From Bordetella parapertussis (GTDB lineage: Bacteria > Pseudomonadota > Gammaproteobacteria > Burkholderiales > Burkholderiaceae_B): a DNA stretch of 46,547 nucleotides. The DNA is taken from positions 1-46,547 of the forward strand of contig CAMBZR010000018.1 in assembly GCA_945872285.1 (NCBI GenBank). Reading direction: 5' to 3'. Within the stretch, counting starts at the first letter, position 1. The number at the start of each line of letters is the position of its first letter. Shown here one piece after another: positions 8,407 to 19,712 of the stretch. The notes below the pieces were generated by a model, which worked only from the letters and a program-made list of their open reading frames with translations, was not told the DNA's origin and did no database searches. The translations under genes and the position numbers were made by a program.

Positions 8407-9264
8407 ATGACTACCTTCAATCTCGTTGTGCAATCTCCAGCGCTCGCCAGCGATCTGATCGAACAGGCGGCCGCGCTCAGCGAAGCCTCGGGTGTTCAGC
8501 GCTTGAGCACCACTGCTGCGCGCTTGTTGCAGGTCAATGCGAGCCCCGCTGCGCGAGCCGAACTTCTGGCCTGGGGCGAGAGTCGGTCAGTGGATACCGC
8601 CTTTATCGCCACGGGCAGCCGTCTGGCTGACTGCAAAGTCCTAGCAATGGATATGGACTCAACGCTCATCAATATTGAATGCATCGACGAAATCGCGGCC
8701 TTCGGCGGCGTGAAAGAACAAGTGGCCTCGATCACCGAGGCAGCGATGCGTGGCGAAATCAAAGATTTTTCTGACAGCCTGACGCGCCGCGTCGCTTTCT
8801 TAAAAGGCCTTTCACTTGAGGTGTTGCAGCAGGTATACGACCACAAGCTCAAACTCAATCCAGGTGCCGAACAACTGGTCAACACCGCACAACAAGCAGG
8901 GCTTAAGGTGCTGCTGGTTTCAGGTGGCTTTACCTTTTTTACCGAAAAGCTTAAAGCCCGCTTGAAGCTTGATACCGCACACGCCAACGTTTTGGCCCAC
9001 GAGCAAGGTGTTCTAACGGGCAAAGTGAACGGCAAAATTCTAGACGCGCAGGGCAAGGCCGACACCTTAACGGCCTTTGCGCAGAGCTTAGGCGCGCAAG
9101 CGCAGCAGATCATCGCGATTGGTGATGGGGCGAACGATCTTAAAATGCTGGGCTTAGCGGGTTATTCAGTGGCTTACCGGGCAAAGCCCGTGGTGCGCGC
9201 ACAGGCAATCTATGCACTAAATTTCGCCGGACTTGACGGTGTACTGAACTGGTTTGAAGACTAA
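8407..9264 (+). CDS. serB: Phosphoserine phosphatase
   Basis: HAD-superfamily hydrolase of 285 residues that removes phosphate from O-phosphoserine, the last step of serine synthesis. The catalytic motif DMDST (Asp82 nucleophile, Asp84 acid) is followed by INIECIDEIA; motif II is LLVSGGFTFF and motif III is IAIGDGANDLKML. The first 75 residues form the small regulatory-like domain seen in proteobacterial SerB. It starts 61 bp after mfd on the same strand. Its stop codon overlaps the convergent DUF2818 gene by 4 bp. Confidence 0.95.
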   Translation: MTTFNLVVQSPALASDLIEQAAALSEASGVQRLSTTAARLLQVNASPAARAELLAWGESRSVDTAFIATGSRLADCKVLAMDMDSTLINIECIDEIAAFGGVKEQVASITEAAMRGEIKDFSDSLTRRVAFLKGLSLEVLQQVYDHKLKLNPGAEQLVNTAQQAGLKVLLVSGGFTFFTEKLKARLKLDTAHANVLAHEQGVLTGKVNGKILDAQGKADTLTAFAQSLGAQAQQIIAIGDGANDLKMLGLAGYSVAYRAKPVVRAQAIYALNFAGLDGVLNWFED

Positions 9265-9569
9265 GCGCGACGCAACAAGTATCTAAAGACAAAGCCCGGA
9301 AACGCCATCACCACAAACAAACTAAACGTAATGGTATAGAACTCCCAGCGTTGCTTAAAGACGTTGCCAAGGAGTCCTTCAAAGGCAATGCCAACACCGC
9401 CCACAAGCAAATACAACACAAACAATTCGAGCATTCTGAGCCAAAAGCTTTTTTTTGATTGCAGGGCTTTAGCTTGCCAGACTGCAAACACTCGGTCGTT
9501 TAAGAAGGGCAGATTCGCGGCCACAAAAGCCAGCGCAATCAAGAGCCAAACCGCTGCAGTTTGATTCAT
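9261..9569 (-). CDS. DUF2818 membrane protein
   Basis: Small protein of 102 residues with three hydrophobic segments (about 7-22, 47-66 and 77-95), matching the DUF2818 family. In many Burkholderiales this gene sits directly after nuoN, as here, which suggests co-transcription with complex I. No biochemical role is known to me, so a link to complex I assembly or membrane fit is only inferred from position. The gap to nuoN is 104 bp and holds nothing obvious. Confidence 0.8.
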   Translation of the reverse strand: MNQTAAVWLLIALAFVAANLPFLNDRVFAVWQAKALQSKKSFWLRMLELFVLYLLVGGVGIAFEGLLGNVFKQRWEFYTITFSLFVVMAFPGFVFRYLLRRA

Positions 9570-9673
9570 CGCTTTCTCGGAGAAGTCTGGCTATTGATCG
9601 CGAAAAAAAACATCGACAAGGCACGCTGTATCTGGTGTTTGCGCCAACCTGACCCACGACTGTGCGTCAAAGC

Positions 9674-11164
9674 CTAAAACGCCAAGGTTGCGCGCATGGC
9701 CTGTAGACATAACACCAACAAACCATTTGGCATGAGTCCAAGCACTAATACTGCCAGGCCATTGCCAATAATCAGACTGCGCGGCAGCCACGCCACCGGC
9801 GTTAACGCAGGAGTCGCGCCTTCTTCGGGTTCGTCAAAGTACATGACTTTGATCACCCGCAAATAATAGAAGGCCCCAATCAGCGAGAACAATACCGCTA
9901 GTACCGCCATCCAAAGGTGCTCAGACTTCAGTAAGGTTTGCAGAATTAAAAGCTTGGCGTCAAAGCCCACTAAAGGCGGCAGGCCCGCTAACGAACACAT
10001 CAATAACAGCAACAGCGCTGCCATCCATGGGCTGCGACGGTTCAAACCCTTCAGATCACAGATGTTTTCGCACTCGTGACCCTCGCGTGTCATCAACAGG
10101 ATTAAGCCGAACGAAGCTAGGGTGGTCAACACATAGGTCAGCATATAAAACAGTGCCGATCCGTACGACTCAGTATCAAACTGCTTGTCACCATCAAGCG
10201 AACCCGAGGCCAGGCCTAACAAAATAAAACCCATATGCGAAATTGTTGAGAACGCCAACATTCGCTTGAAGTTAGTTTGCATGATGGCCGTCAGGTTGCC
10301 GATTGCAAGCGACAAGAACGCCAAAATCAACAACATGGGTTGCCAGTCTGCCGTTAAATCGCCCAGACCAACGACCAAAATACGTAAGGTGATGGCAAAA
10401 GCCGCCAACTTCGGCGCAGCCGCTAACACGAGCGTGACCGCCGTCGGGGAACCCTGATAGACGTCAGGCACCCACATATGAAACGGCACCGCACCCAACT
10501 TAAATGCCAGACCTGCCACCAAAAAGACTAAACCGAACGTGAGCGGCAAATAATCAATTTGACCCGAGCTCACCGCATCGGCGATATTACGCAAATCAAG
10601 CGCACCGGTTGCACCGTACATCATCGACATGCCGTACAACATAAAGCCTGAGGCCAACGCACCCAAGACAAAATACTTCATCGCCGCTTCAGTCGACTGG
10701 GCGTGATCACGCCGAATCGCAACCAGCGCGTAGAGCGCCAACGACATCAACTCCAGACCCAGATAAATGGTCAAGAAGTTACCGGCTGAAATCATCACCA
10801 TCTGACCCAGCAGGGCGAACAGCACCAATACATAGAACTCGCCGCCGCGCAGCATATCGCGCGAGTGCAGATATTCGCGACCGTAGATCAGCGTCAGTGC
10901 CACAGCAAGATACGAGGCCACTTTTAGCAGATGCGCCAGGGGATCGGCGATATACAGGCCAAAGAATGTTTCGCCCACTAAACCCATATTCCATTGCCAG
11001 ATCGATACCAGCGCAAGCAGTACCAGCGTGGCAAGCGACAAGCCATAGGCCAGGGTGCGCCGTACACCAGCGCTTAGCGCGTCGAGAATCAGAATAAGCA
11101 TGCCCATCACCAGCAAGATAATTTCTGGTGCGGCCAGGCCGAAATCGAATTGAGATTGCATCAT
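9674..11164 (-). CDS. nuoN: NADH-quinone oxidoreductase subunit N
   Basis: Antiporter-like proton-pumping subunit of the complex I membrane arm, 496 residues and about 14 membrane helices. Diagnostic stretches are [16 protein letters not shown] (the conserved Glu), [20 protein letters not shown] (the conserved Lys) and [16 protein letters not shown]. The start is an ATG-ATG pair 7 bp after the nuoM stop. The length is normal. It is the last canonical nuo gene of the operon. Confidence 0.96.
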   Translation of the reverse strand: MMQSQFDFGLAAPEIILLVMGMLILILDALSAGVRRTLAYGLSLATLVLLALVSIWQWNMGLVGETFFGLYIADPLAHLLKVASYLAVALTLIYGREYLHSRDMLRGGEFYVLVLFALLGQMVMISAGNFLTIYLGLELMSLALYALVAIRRDHAQSTEAAMKYFVLGALASGFMLYGMSMMYGATGALDLRNIADAVSSGQIDYLPLTFGLVFLVAGLAFKLGAVPFHMWVPDVYQGSPTAVTLVLAAAPKLAAFAITLRILVVGLGDLTADWQPMLLILAFLSLAIGNLTAIMQTNFKRMLAFSTISHMGFILLGLASGSLDGDKQFDTESYGSALFYMLTYVLTTLASFGLILLMTREGHECENICDLKGLNRRSPWMAALLLLLMCSLAGLPPLVGFDAKLLILQTLLKSEHLWMAVLAVLFSLIGAFYYLRVIKVMYFDEPEEGATPALTPVAWLPRSLIIGNGLAVLVLGLMPNGLLVLCLQAMRATLAF

Positions 11165-11171
11165 GGCGGGC

Positions 11172-12671
11172 TTACAGTTTTGAATTGGATACGTGTTGCA
11201 ACAGGGCCTCGACTGACGTGTGCATCACATCAGTAAAGGGCTTGGGATGAACACCCATATAAAGGACAGCCAGAGCCATCACCCCAAGAATCAAGAACTC
11301 ACGACTCGACAAATCTTGCAGTTCGCGCACGTGGTCGTTGGCAATATCACCGAAGGCAACGCGCTTAACCATCCACAGCGAATACGAAGCCCCTAAGATC
11401 AACGCCGTCGCGGCTAACAGACCGATCCAGAAGTTATATTGGACAGCACCCAGAATCACCATGAACTCGCCCACAAACCCACTGGTGGCTGGCAAGCCGG
11501 CATTGGCCATCGAGAAAAATACAAAGAAGGTCACGAAGCGCGGCATGGTGTTGATGACGCCACCGTAATCGGCAATCTGACGGCTATGCATACGGTCGTA
11601 CAAAACGCCAATACATAAGAACATTGCTGCCGAGACAAAACCATGCGACAGCATCTGCACAATCGCACCCTCAACCCCTGCGGTATTGAAGATAAAGAGG
11701 CCTAAGGTCACAAAACCCATGTGCGCGACCGACGAATAGGCCACGAGCTTTTTCATATCATCTTGCACAATCGCAACCATGCCGATATAAATCACGGCAA
11801 TCAACGACAAGGCAATGATGATGTCTGACATGCCCACTGAGGCATCAGGCACAATCGGCAGCGACAGCCTTAAAAAGCCATAGGCACCGAGCTTTAGCAT
11901 GATGGCCGCCAACACCACTGAGCCGCCGGTAGGCGCCTCGACGTGGGCGTCGGGCAACCAAGTGTGCACGGGCCACATCGGCACCTTGACAGCAAACGCG
12001 GCCAAGAAAGCAAAGAAGATTAAGACCTGCGGCGTGTAAGCCAAGGGCAGGTCGTGCCAAGTTTGGATATCAAACGAGCCGCCGGCTTCGTTCCAGAGGT
12101 ATAAAAAAGCTACCAAGGTCAGCAGTGAACCCATCAGCGTGTACAAAAAGAACTTGAAGGCTGCATACACCCGATTGGGGCCGCCCCACACACCGACGAT
12201 GATATACATCGGGATGAGCGTCGCTTCAAAGAAGATATAGAACAACAAGCCGTCCATCGCCACGAACACGCCAATCATCAGACCTGACAAAATCAAGAAG
12301 GCGGCCATGTATTGAGCGATACGCGAGGTGATCACTTCCCAACCCGCCAACACCACGATGATCGTAATGAAGGCCGTCAGCAGCACAAACCACAACGAGA
12401 TGCCATCAACACCCAAGTGATACATCACCGCAAAGGCTGGGATCCAAGGCGCTTTTTCAACAAACTGCATCGCAGCCGTTGCACTGTCAAAGCCTGTGTA
12501 AAGAGGGATCGTGACAAAGAAACTCAGTAACGCACCGATCAGCGAAAGATTGCGCGTCAAGGCTGGGCGCTCGTCGCTGCCCACCGCCAAAATTAACAAG
12601 CCGCAGACGATCGGAACAAAAATCGCAAACGTGAGCCACGGAGTTGTAAAAGAAGCCATCTCGCTTGTCAT
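11172..12671 (-). CDS. nuoM: NADH-quinone oxidoreductase subunit M
   Basis: Second antiporter-like pump subunit of the membrane arm (499 residues). Seen motifs are [20 protein letters not shown] with the essential Glu, [20 protein letters not shown] with the channel Lys, and [17 protein letters not shown]. The ATG at 12671 shares one base with the nuoL stop (TAATG), pointing to translational coupling; a second ATG four codons in (12659) is an alternative. Confidence 0.96.
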   Translation of the reverse strand: MTSEMASFTTPWLTFAIFVPIVCGLLILAVGSDERPALTRNLSLIGALLSFFVTIPLYTGFDSATAAMQFVEKAPWIPAFAVMYHLGVDGISLWFVLLTAFITIIVVLAGWEVITSRIAQYMAAFLILSGLMIGVFVAMDGLLFYIFFEATLIPMYIIVGVWGGPNRVYAAFKFFLYTLMGSLLTLVAFLYLWNEAGGSFDIQTWHDLPLAYTPQVLIFFAFLAAFAVKVPMWPVHTWLPDAHVEAPTGGSVVLAAIMLKLGAYGFLRLSLPIVPDASVGMSDIIIALSLIAVIYIGMVAIVQDDMKKLVAYSSVAHMGFVTLGLFIFNTAGVEGAIVQMLSHGFVSAAMFLCIGVLYDRMHSRQIADYGGVINTMPRFVTFFVFFSMANAGLPATSGFVGEFMVILGAVQYNFWIGLLAATALILGASYSLWMVKRVAFGDIANDHVRELQDLSSREFLILGVMALAVLYMGVHPKPFTDVMHTSVEALLQHVSNSKL

Positions 12672-14746
12672 TATTTAGTACCAAAGATAACGTAGGTGAT
12701 CGCAACCAGCAGGCCGATAATCATCGCAAAGGCGTAGTGATAGATGTAGCCCGTCTGAAAACGACGGGTCACACCTGCCAGTGCACCCACTAATTTTGCC
12801 GAACCATTGACCAACACGCCGTCGATTAAGCCACGATCGCCACGTTGCCAAAAGCTTGTACCGACTGCGCGCAAACCACGCGCCAGCACCTGCTCGTTGA
12901 ACCAGTCAAAGAAGTATTTATTCTCAAGGATCTTGTTCACAACGGTTAGATTCGCTTGAATCGCAGCAGGGACTTTAGGATTAATCAAGTAGCAATACCA
13001 GGCCACGACTGCACCTGCCACCACCAGCCAAAACGGCACCGTGGTGAACGCATGCAAGCCATAACCCACCCAGCCATGGACGTGATGCCATTCTTTGGCA
13101 AGCTCGGCCATCGCGGGATGCTGGGTCAGGATCACAATTGAGTTTTTGAAAAACGAACCAAACAACAAAGGATCGATCGCAAGCGCACCGATGATGATCG
13201 AGGGAATTGCCAGCAAGACTAAAGGCAAGGTCACGACCCAAGGTGACTCATGGGGCTTGCTACCATGATGATCGTGCGCGTCGTGAGCGTGGGCATGGGC
13301 ATCACCGTGAGCAGCATGAGCGTCGTGTCCATGCGCATCGCCGTGGGTATCCCCATGCGCACCGCCGTGTGCATCAAAGCGCTCTTTGCCATGGAACACT
13401 AAGAAGTAGACCCGGAAAGAATAAAGTGAGGTGACAAACACACCGATCAGCGTCGCGTAATGCGCAAAGCTTGCGCCCCACACGTTGGCGGCGCCAGCCG
13501 CTTCGATGATGTGTTCTTTTGAATAAAAGCCTGAGAAAAACGGCGTGCCAACCAAGGCCAGCGTACCAATCAAAAAGGTCAGCCAAGTGATCGGCATGTA
13601 CTTGCGCAAGCCGCCCATGTTGCGAATATCTTGATCGTGGTGCATGCCGATAATCACCGAGCCCGCACCCAAAAACAGCAAGGCTTTAAAGAACGCGTGT
13701 GTCATTAAGTGAAAAATCGCCACTGAGTAGGCCGACGCACCCAAGGCAACCGTCATATAACCTAATTGCGACAAGGTTGAGTACGCCACGACGCGCTTGA
13801 TGTCGTTTTGGATGATACCCAAAACACCCAAGAACAGTGCGCCAATCGCACCGATCACAATGATGAACGAGAGTGCTGTATTTGAGAGCTCAAAGAGCGG
13901 TGAAAAACGCGCCACCATAAAGATGCCCGCAGTTACCATCGTTGCCGCGTGAATCAGTGCCGAGATCGGCGTAGGACCTTCCATTGAATCGGGCAGCCAA
14001 GTATGTAAAGGCACTTGCGCTGATTTACCCATTGCACCGATAAACAAACAGATGCAAGCCACCGTCAACAGCATCCAGTCGGTACCAGGCAGTGTCAAGG
14101 TCGCCAGCTTATCGGCTTGTTTAAATACTTCGCCATAGTGCATCGTACCGGCGTAGGCGAACAGCAAACCGATACCCAGCACAAAACCAAAGTCACCCAC
14201 GCGATTGACTAAAAACGCCTTCATGTTGGCAAAAATTGCAGTGGGCTTGGTATACCAAAAGCCAATCAGCAGATACGACACCAGACCCACGGCCTCCCAA
14301 CCAAAGAACAACTGCACCATGTTGTTAGACATGACCAACATCAGCATCGAGAAGGTAAACAAAGAGATGTAAGCAAAGAAGCGCTGGTAGCCTGGATCTT
14401 CAGCCATATAGCCGATCGTATAGATGTGCACCATCAGCGACACAGACGTCACCACCACCATCATGAGTGCAGACAAGGGATCAATTAAGAAACCAATTTC
14501 TAGTTTTGCCTCGCCTAATAAAGACCAGGTGTACACCGCACCGTCAAAAGTGTGGCCATTGAGCACGTCTTTAAGAACCAGCACAGAACCGATGGCTGAG
14601 ACAGCCACCAACGCGATAGTCAGGATGTGCGAGTTGCGACGACTAACCTGGCGGCCCAAAAAGCCGGTACCAAACAAACCCGCAAGAATGGCGCCTAACA
14701 AGGGCGCAAGCGCAATGGTCAGATATAAAGAAGGTGAGCTAAACAT
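12671..14746 (-). CDS. nuoL: NADH-quinone oxidoreductase subunit L
   Basis: Distal antiporter-like subunit of complex I (691 residues), with the long lateral helix at its C-terminus. Conserved features are FFGWEAVGLVSYLLIGFW (Glu151) and KSAQVPLHTWLPDSMEGPTP (Lys241). An unusual stretch, residues 460-499, carries 14 His mixed with Asp, Ala and Gly in a loop between membrane helices; similar His-rich loops occur in other betaproteobacterial NuoL proteins as far as I recall. It starts 17 bp after the nuoK stop. Confidence 0.96.
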   Translation of the reverse strand: MFSSPSLYLTIALAPLLGAILAGLFGTGFLGRQVSRRNSHILTIALVAVSAIGSVLVLKDVLNGHTFDGAVYTWSLLGEAKLEIGFLIDPLSALMMVVVTSVSLMVHIYTIGYMAEDPGYQRFFAYISLFTFSMLMLVMSNNMVQLFFGWEAVGLVSYLLIGFWYTKPTAIFANMKAFLVNRVGDFGFVLGIGLLFAYAGTMHYGEVFKQADKLATLTLPGTDWMLLTVACICLFIGAMGKSAQVPLHTWLPDSMEGPTPISALIHAATMVTAGIFMVARFSPLFELSNTALSFIIVIGAIGALFLGVLGIIQNDIKRVVAYSTLSQLGYMTVALGASAYSVAIFHLMTHAFFKALLFLGAGSVIIGMHHDQDIRNMGGLRKYMPITWLTFLIGTLALVGTPFFSGFYSKEHIIEAAGAANVWGASFAHYATLIGVFVTSLYSFRVYFLVFHGKERFDAHGGAHGDTHGDAHGHDAHAAHGDAHAHAHDAHDHHGSKPHESPWVVTLPLVLLAIPSIIIGALAIDPLLFGSFFKNSIVILTQHPAMAELAKEWHHVHGWVGYGLHAFTTVPFWLVVAGAVVAWYCYLINPKVPAAIQANLTVVNKILENKYFFDWFNEQVLARGLRAVGTSFWQRGDRGLIDGVLVNGSAKLVGALAGVTRRFQTGYIYHYAFAMIIGLLVAITYVIFGTK

Positions 14747-14763
14747 ATTATTCTGTGATCCGA

Positions 14764-15075
14764 TCAGCCCTTCAGGCTATCAAGTTCGTCTACATTAATG
14801 GTGTTGAGATTACGAAATAGCAGCACTAAAATCGCCAAGCCAATCGCAGCCTCGGCTGCCGCAACCGTCAGAATAAAGAACACGAACACCTGCCCCGCCG
14901 CATCACCCATCCAGGTCGAAAACGCAACAAAGTTCATATTCACGGCTAACAGCATTAATTCAACCGACATCAGCAACACAATCAGGTTGCGACGATTCAA
15001 AAATATCCCAAACACGCCAATCGCAAACAAAATGGCACCCAGCACTAAAAAGTGCGGCAGAGTCAAGGTCATCAT
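14764..15075 (-). CDS. nuoK: NADH-quinone oxidoreductase subunit K
   Basis: Small three-helix subunit (103 residues) of the complex I proton channel chain. The two membrane glutamates important for coupling are seen at Glu39 ([14 protein letters not shown]) and Glu75 ([12 protein letters not shown]). It begins with an ATG-ATG pair; the first overlaps the nuoJ stop by 4 bp (ATGA). Confidence 0.96.
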   Translation of the reverse strand: MMTLTLPHFLVLGAILFAIGVFGIFLNRRNLIVLLMSVELMLLAVNMNFVAFSTWMGDAAGQVFVFFILTVAAAEAAIGLAILVLLFRNLNTINVDELDSLKG

Positions 15076-15689
15076 GTTTGATCTCCTTTGGCGTTCACGG
15101 CCTCTTGGCTCGGCATCTTGACCAGACGGACCCGATCTTTGGCACGCACACGCACTGAGGCACTTGGGTCGTTATATTTCACGTCGCGGCGCTTGCGCAG
15201 CGTCAGCGAAATTGCGGCGATCATGCCGACCAACAAGAGCACGGCACCGACCTCAACCGCGTAGGCATATTCGGTGTACATCGACTCGCCCAGCGTGCGT
15301 GCGTTGTTGTAATCGTTACCTAGATCAGCAGCCGGGCCAACCTGCCCCCAAGAGGTCGCCAACACAAAAGACATCTCGCCCACCATCACCAAACCAACGA
15401 TCAAGCCCATTGGCAAATAGGTTTTGATACCGGTGCGCAGTTCTTCCATCTTGACATCAAGCATCATCACGACAAACAAGAACAACACCATCACCGCACC
15501 CACGTAGACCAGCACGAGCAGTAACGCCAAAAACTCAGCACCCAGCAGCATCCAGATCATGGCGGCATTTGCAAACGCTAGAATCAGATGCAGCACAGCG
15601 GTGACCGGGCTAGTTGCGGTGATGACGCGAAACGCCGCCACCACCAACACCAAGGCCAACACGTAGAACAGGATAGTTGTAAACATCAT
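15072..15689 (-). CDS. nuoJ: NADH-quinone oxidoreductase subunit J
   Basis: Membrane subunit of 205 residues with five predicted helices, including the helix ([18 protein letters not shown]) that bears a pi-bulge and gates the E-channel in complex I structures. The charged C-terminal tail (about residues 165-205) is longer than in E. coli but usual for betaproteobacteria. Translation is coupled to nuoK by an ATGA overlap. Confidence 0.94.
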   Translation of the reverse strand: MMFTTILFYVLALVLVVAAFRVITATSPVTAVLHLILAFANAAMIWMLLGAEFLALLLVLVYVGAVMVLFLFVVMMLDVKMEELRTGIKTYLPMGLIVGLVMVGEMSFVLATSWGQVGPAADLGNDYNNARTLGESMYTEYAYAVEVGAVLLLVGMIAAISLTLRKRRDVKYNDPSASVRVRAKDRVRLVKMPSQEAVNAKGDQT

Positions 15690-15710
15690 TTCTTTTAGGC
15701 CCCTGCCCGA

Positions 15711-16199
15711 TCAACGATAAGGCGCGTCAATGGCGCGGTTGCGCGCGATATCTTCTTCGTAGCGATCACCTACCGCCAACAACATGTCTTTTGTAAAATA
15801 CAGATCACCGCGTTTTTCACCGTGGTACTCGTGAATGTGCGTTTCAACGATTGAATCGACTGGGCAGCTTTCTTCGCAAAACCCGCAAAAAATACATTTG
15901 GTCAGGTCGATGTCATAACGAGTCGTACGGCGTGAACCATCTTCACGTTGCTCGGATTCAATCGTGATGGCCAAGGCGGGACAAACGGCCTCGCAAAGTT
16001 TGCAGGCAATGCAGCGCTCTTCACCGTTTGGATAACGACGTAACGCATGCAAGCCACGAAAGCGTGGTGACTGCGGTGTTTTTTCAAGCGGATACCGCAA
16101 GGTGATCTTGCGCTTGAAAAAATACTTACCTGTCAACTTCATGCCCTTGAGCAACTCGAGCAACAGCAAACTGCCAAAAAAATCTTTAATCGCTTCCAT
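15711..16199 (-). CDS. nuoI: NADH-quinone oxidoreductase subunit I
   Basis: Ferredoxin-like subunit (162 residues) holding clusters N6a and N6b in the peripheral arm. Two CxxCxxCxxxC motifs are intact: Cys63/66/69/73 and Cys102/105/108/112. It passes electrons from NuoG toward NuoB. The 23S-like N-terminal amphipathic helix ([16 protein letters not shown]) anchors it to the membrane arm. Confidence 0.96.
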   Translation of the reverse strand: MEAIKDFFGSLLLLELLKGMKLTGKYFFKRKITLRYPLEKTPQSPRFRGLHALRRYPNGEERCIACKLCEAVCPALAITIESEQREDGSRRTTRYDIDLTKCIFCGFCEESCPVDSIVETHIHEYHGEKRGDLYFTKDMLLAVGDRYEEDIARNRAIDAPYR

Positions 16200-16224
16200 A
16201 AATGCCTTTTCTGTATAGCCGCGC

Positions 16225-17298
16225 TTAGTTCCAGATGTTCCAAGGCGTCTGCATCCAGATCGCCACTACCACCAGCCACACGCCGGTGAGCGGGATGAAA
16301 ATCTTCCAGCCCAGACGCATGATCTGGTCATACCGATAGCGCGGAAACGACGCGCGAAACCAGATGAACAGAGAAACCACCACAAAGGTTTTAAGACCTA
16401 ACCACAACCAACCTGGCACCCAGGTCAGCGGGGCAATCTCGATCGGTGCGGCCCAGCCGCCCAAGAACATAATCGCGGCCATACATGACAAGAAAATCAT
16501 GTTGGCGTATTCGCCCAAGAAAAACAGCGCAAACGCCATGCCCGAATACTCGACCATGTGACCCGCCACGATTTCGGATTCGCCCTCAACCACGTCAAAC
16601 GGATGGCGATTGGTTTCAGCAACCGCCGAAATCACATAAATGACAAACAGAGGCAGCAACGGCAGCCAATTCCAGGACATGAAATTAATGCCGTGGTCGG
16701 CAAACCAACCGCGGGTTTGTACATTGACGATTTCAGTCATATTCAAACTACCCGATACCAGCAACACTGTGACCAATACAAAGCCGATGGCAAGTTCGTA
16801 AGACAGCATTTGTGCCGAAGCACGCATGGCCGCCAAAAACGCATATTTAGAATTTGAAGCCCAACCCGCGACGATCACGCCATAGACGCCGACCGAGGTA
16901 ATCGCCATCACATACAGTAAGCCAGCATTGACGTTAGCCAACACCAATTCAGGCCCAAAGGGAACCACCGCCCAAGCCGCCAAGGCTGGCATCAACGTGA
17001 CAACCGGTGCCAAGATGAACAAAATCTTATTGGCCTGGCTCGGTACGATGACTTCTTTGGTCAGCAGCTTGAACACGTCAGCAAAAGGCTGTAACAAGCC
17101 TTTGAAACCGACCCGGTTTGGACCCAGACGCACATGCATAGCGCCAATCATCTTGCGTTCCCAATAAGTCAGATAGGCGACGCACAAAATAACAGGTACC
17201 GCGATCACCAAAATCTTTACCAAGGTCCAAAGCACCATCCAAACGGTGGGGCCAAGCAAATCGACGCCAAAAGTTTCAAGAGCGTTTAGCCATTGCAT
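16225..17298 (-). CDS. nuoH: NADH-quinone oxidoreductase subunit H
   Basis: Membrane subunit (357 residues) that forms the quinone chamber with NuoB and NuoD. Typical stretches are [36 protein letters not shown] (acidic loop) and FFLGEYANM. About eight membrane helices. The ATG shares one base with the nuoG stop (TGATG). Confidence 0.96.
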   Translation of the reverse strand: MQWLNALETFGVDLLGPTVWMVLWTLVKILVIAVPVILCVAYLTYWERKMIGAMHVRLGPNRVGFKGLLQPFADVFKLLTKEVIVPSQANKILFILAPVVTLMPALAAWAVVPFGPELVLANVNAGLLYVMAITSVGVYGVIVAGWASNSKYAFLAAMRASAQMLSYELAIGFVLVTVLLVSGSLNMTEIVNVQTRGWFADHGINFMSWNWLPLLPLFVIYVISAVAETNRHPFDVVEGESEIVAGHMVEYSGMAFALFFLGEYANMIFLSCMAAIMFLGGWAAPIEIAPLTWVPGWLWLGLKTFVVVSLFIWFRASFPRYRYDQIMRLGWKIFIPLTGVWLVVVAIWMQTPWNIWN

Positions 17299-19697
17299 CA
17301 GGCACGCTCCACGCTAAGTTGCCCAAACGCACCACCGAGAGCGACGGTTTGTTCAAAGCCCGCCGCAATGCGCACAGCACCCGGCGCCAAAGTGTTGTCT
17401 TGCTCGGCGGCTAACACCATCTGCCCTGCTGCCGCTTTGACCAACACCTGAGCACCCTGCGCGATACCCAATTGCGTGAGTATGTTGGCATGCATGCGTG
17501 CCACAGGTGCGCGCGAGGCTGCAGAGTCTTGCAAGGCTTGCGCGCGACGCACCATGGCGTCGGTACGAAAAATTGGCACATCGGCGACGCGCTCTAGCTT
17601 GAGGCCTGTGCTGTTAGCCGAAGTTGTGCTTGCAGTCATCGCTGTCAGGCCGCTTGCAGAGGAAGCGTTAGACGTCTCGCCCAAAGTCAAGGCAGCCAAC
17701 TCAACCTGTAATTGATTCGATAAGCGCCCCGCTACGCCACCTGACAAGACTGCGTCGCGCACAGATTCTGAGGACTCATCATCAAAGCCAGCTAAATGCA
17801 ACACATTGCCAAGCACGCGCAAGACTTTCCAGCCGGGGCGAGTTTGACCGCGTGGCGCGACCGTGCCTTTGAAGCTTTGTGCCAAACCTTGAGCGTTGAC
17901 AAACGTGCCCGAGGTTTCGGTAAACGGTGCAATCGGCAACAGCACATGCGCCCAGTCGCGCGCGCCTGTGGCATAAGGCGTGAGCGCCACCGCAAACTGC
18001 GCAGCCTTTAACGCCGCAAGCGCTTGTGCACCCTGATCGACATCCAGCAAGGGTTCTGCATGCAGCACCACGTAGGCTTTCAGGGGCTCGGCAAACATTG
18101 CCGCCGCAGTTTTTCCACCTTTAACAGGTACAGCACCGGCCAGATAACCGCCTACGGTATTGGCGCCTGCAGTTAAAAAGCCTAACTGCCCCGAGGCCAA
18201 CTGTGCGATCAACTGCGCAGTGGCAGCAATACGCGAAGCATCGGGTGCGTTGACCGCAGTACTGCCTAACAGCACAGCCACACGTTCGCCTGAGGCCAAA
18301 CTTGCCGCGATCTGCTCGGCCTGAGCACCTGGCTGAACGGTCGACAGGAATGCGGGAACGTCAGCTGATTTTGCTTTGGCCAGAGCCACGACAATTTGTG
18401 CGAGCGTAGCGGCCAAGGCGCTTGGCAAAACTGTCGCACGCGCAGTCAGTTTAAATAGGGGATCATCGGCTGCGGTATCGACCGACGACACCTGCGTGCC
18501 GCGCTTAACAGCCTGACGCAAGCGCTGCGCCATCAGCGGATGATCTTTACGCAAGAACGAACCGACCACCAACACGCGATCAAGCGTATCGAGTGCGTTG
18601 ATGTTCATGCCAAGCCAAGGTGCGCCCGTCAGAGCGGCATCAAAGCTTGAATCAGTTTGACGCAAACGGCAATCAATATTTTCAGAGCCCAAGCCGCGGG
18701 TCACGCGCGCAAGCAAGGCCATTTCTTCGAGCGTGGCGTATTCACTGGCAAGCGCACCAATCTGTGCAGCACCCGAGGTGTCGCGCACTTGCATCAAACC
18801 CTGCGCCACCGCCTGCAAGGCATCTGACCAAGAGGCCTCGCGCCACTGACCATCGCCGCCCTTAATCATAGGATTTGTCAGGCGATCTTCGTTTAAACCT
18901 TCATAAGAGAAACGATCGCGATCACTAATCCAGCATTCGTTGAGCTCTTCGTTTTCGAAAGGCACCACGCGAATCACTTGATCACCCTTAACCTGCACCA
19001 CCAGATTTGTACCCAAACTATCGTGCGGCGACACCGCGCGCCGACGCGCGAGCTCCCAGGTGCGGGCCTGATACCGAAAAGGCTTTGAAGTCAGTGCGCC
19101 TACCGGGCACAGATCAATCATGTTGCCCGACAATTCAGACTCGACCGAGCGCCCGACAAAGGTCGTAATCTCAGAGTGCTCGCCACGGCCAATCATGCCA
19201 AGCTCCATCACACCCGCGATCTCTTGACCAAAGCGCACGCAACGCGTGCAATGAATACAGCGAGACATTTCTTCGGCCGACACCAAAGGGCCGATGTCTT
19301 TATGAAACACCACGCGTTTTTCTTCTTGATAGCGTGAGCTTGAACCGCCGTAGCCCACGGCCACGTCTTGCAACTGACACTCACCGCCCTGATCACAAAT
19401 CGGGCAATCAAGCGGGTGATTGATCAGCAAAAACTCCATGACGCTTTTTTGAGCGGCGATGGCGCGCTCTGAGCAAGTGTGCACCACCATGCCGTTGGTG
19501 ACAGGCGTGGCGCAGGCTGGCATCGCCTTTGGGGCTTTCTCGACCTCAACCAAACACATGCGGCAGTTGGCCGCAACGGTTAATTTTTTGTGATAACAAA
19601 AGTGCGGCACATAGACGCCGAGCTTATGCGCGGCGTGCATCACCATACTGCCTTCTTGCACTTCGACTTTCTTGCCGTCGATGGTTAACTCAACCAT
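17298..19697 (-). CDS. nuoG: NADH-quinone oxidoreductase subunit G
   Basis: Large iron-sulfur subunit (799 residues) of the NADH dehydrogenase module. Ligands for the N1b [2Fe-2S] cluster are Cys34, 45, 48 and 62; for the N5 [4Fe-4S] cluster His94, Cys98, 101 and 107; the N4 motif is [13 protein letters not shown] followed later by LCPVGAL. The rest is a molybdopterin-oxidoreductase-like fold without cofactor. A Ser/Thr/Ala-rich stretch near residues 675-700 ([12 protein letters not shown]) looks like a flexible insertion. No frame damage is seen. Confidence 0.96.
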   Translation of the reverse strand: MVELTIDGKKVEVQEGSMVMHAAHKLGVYVPHFCYHKKLTVAANCRMCLVEVEKAPKAMPACATPVTNGMVVHTCSERAIAAQKSVMEFLLINHPLDCPICDQGGECQLQDVAVGYGGSSSRYQEEKRVVFHKDIGPLVSAEEMSRCIHCTRCVRFGQEIAGVMELGMIGRGEHSEITTFVGRSVESELSGNMIDLCPVGALTSKPFRYQARTWELARRRAVSPHDSLGTNLVVQVKGDQVIRVVPFENEELNECWISDRDRFSYEGLNEDRLTNPMIKGGDGQWREASWSDALQAVAQGLMQVRDTSGAAQIGALASEYATLEEMALLARVTRGLGSENIDCRLRQTDSSFDAALTGAPWLGMNINALDTLDRVLVVGSFLRKDHPLMAQRLRQAVKRGTQVSSVDTAADDPLFKLTARATVLPSALAATLAQIVVALAKAKSADVPAFLSTVQPGAQAEQIAASLASGERVAVLLGSTAVNAPDASRIAATAQLIAQLASGQLGFLTAGANTVGGYLAGAVPVKGGKTAAAMFAEPLKAYVVLHAEPLLDVDQGAQALAALKAAQFAVALTPYATGARDWAHVLLPIAPFTETSGTFVNAQGLAQSFKGTVAPRGQTRPGWKVLRVLGNVLHLAGFDDESSESVRDAVLSGGVAGRLSNQLQVELAALTLGETSNASSASGLTAMTASTTSANSTGLKLERVADVPIFRTDAMVRRAQALQDSAASRAPVARMHANILTQLGIAQGAQVLVKAAAGQMVLAAEQDNTLAPGAVRIAAGFEQTVALGGAFGQLSVERA

Positions 19698-19712
19698 AAC
19701 TTTGTCCAGACC

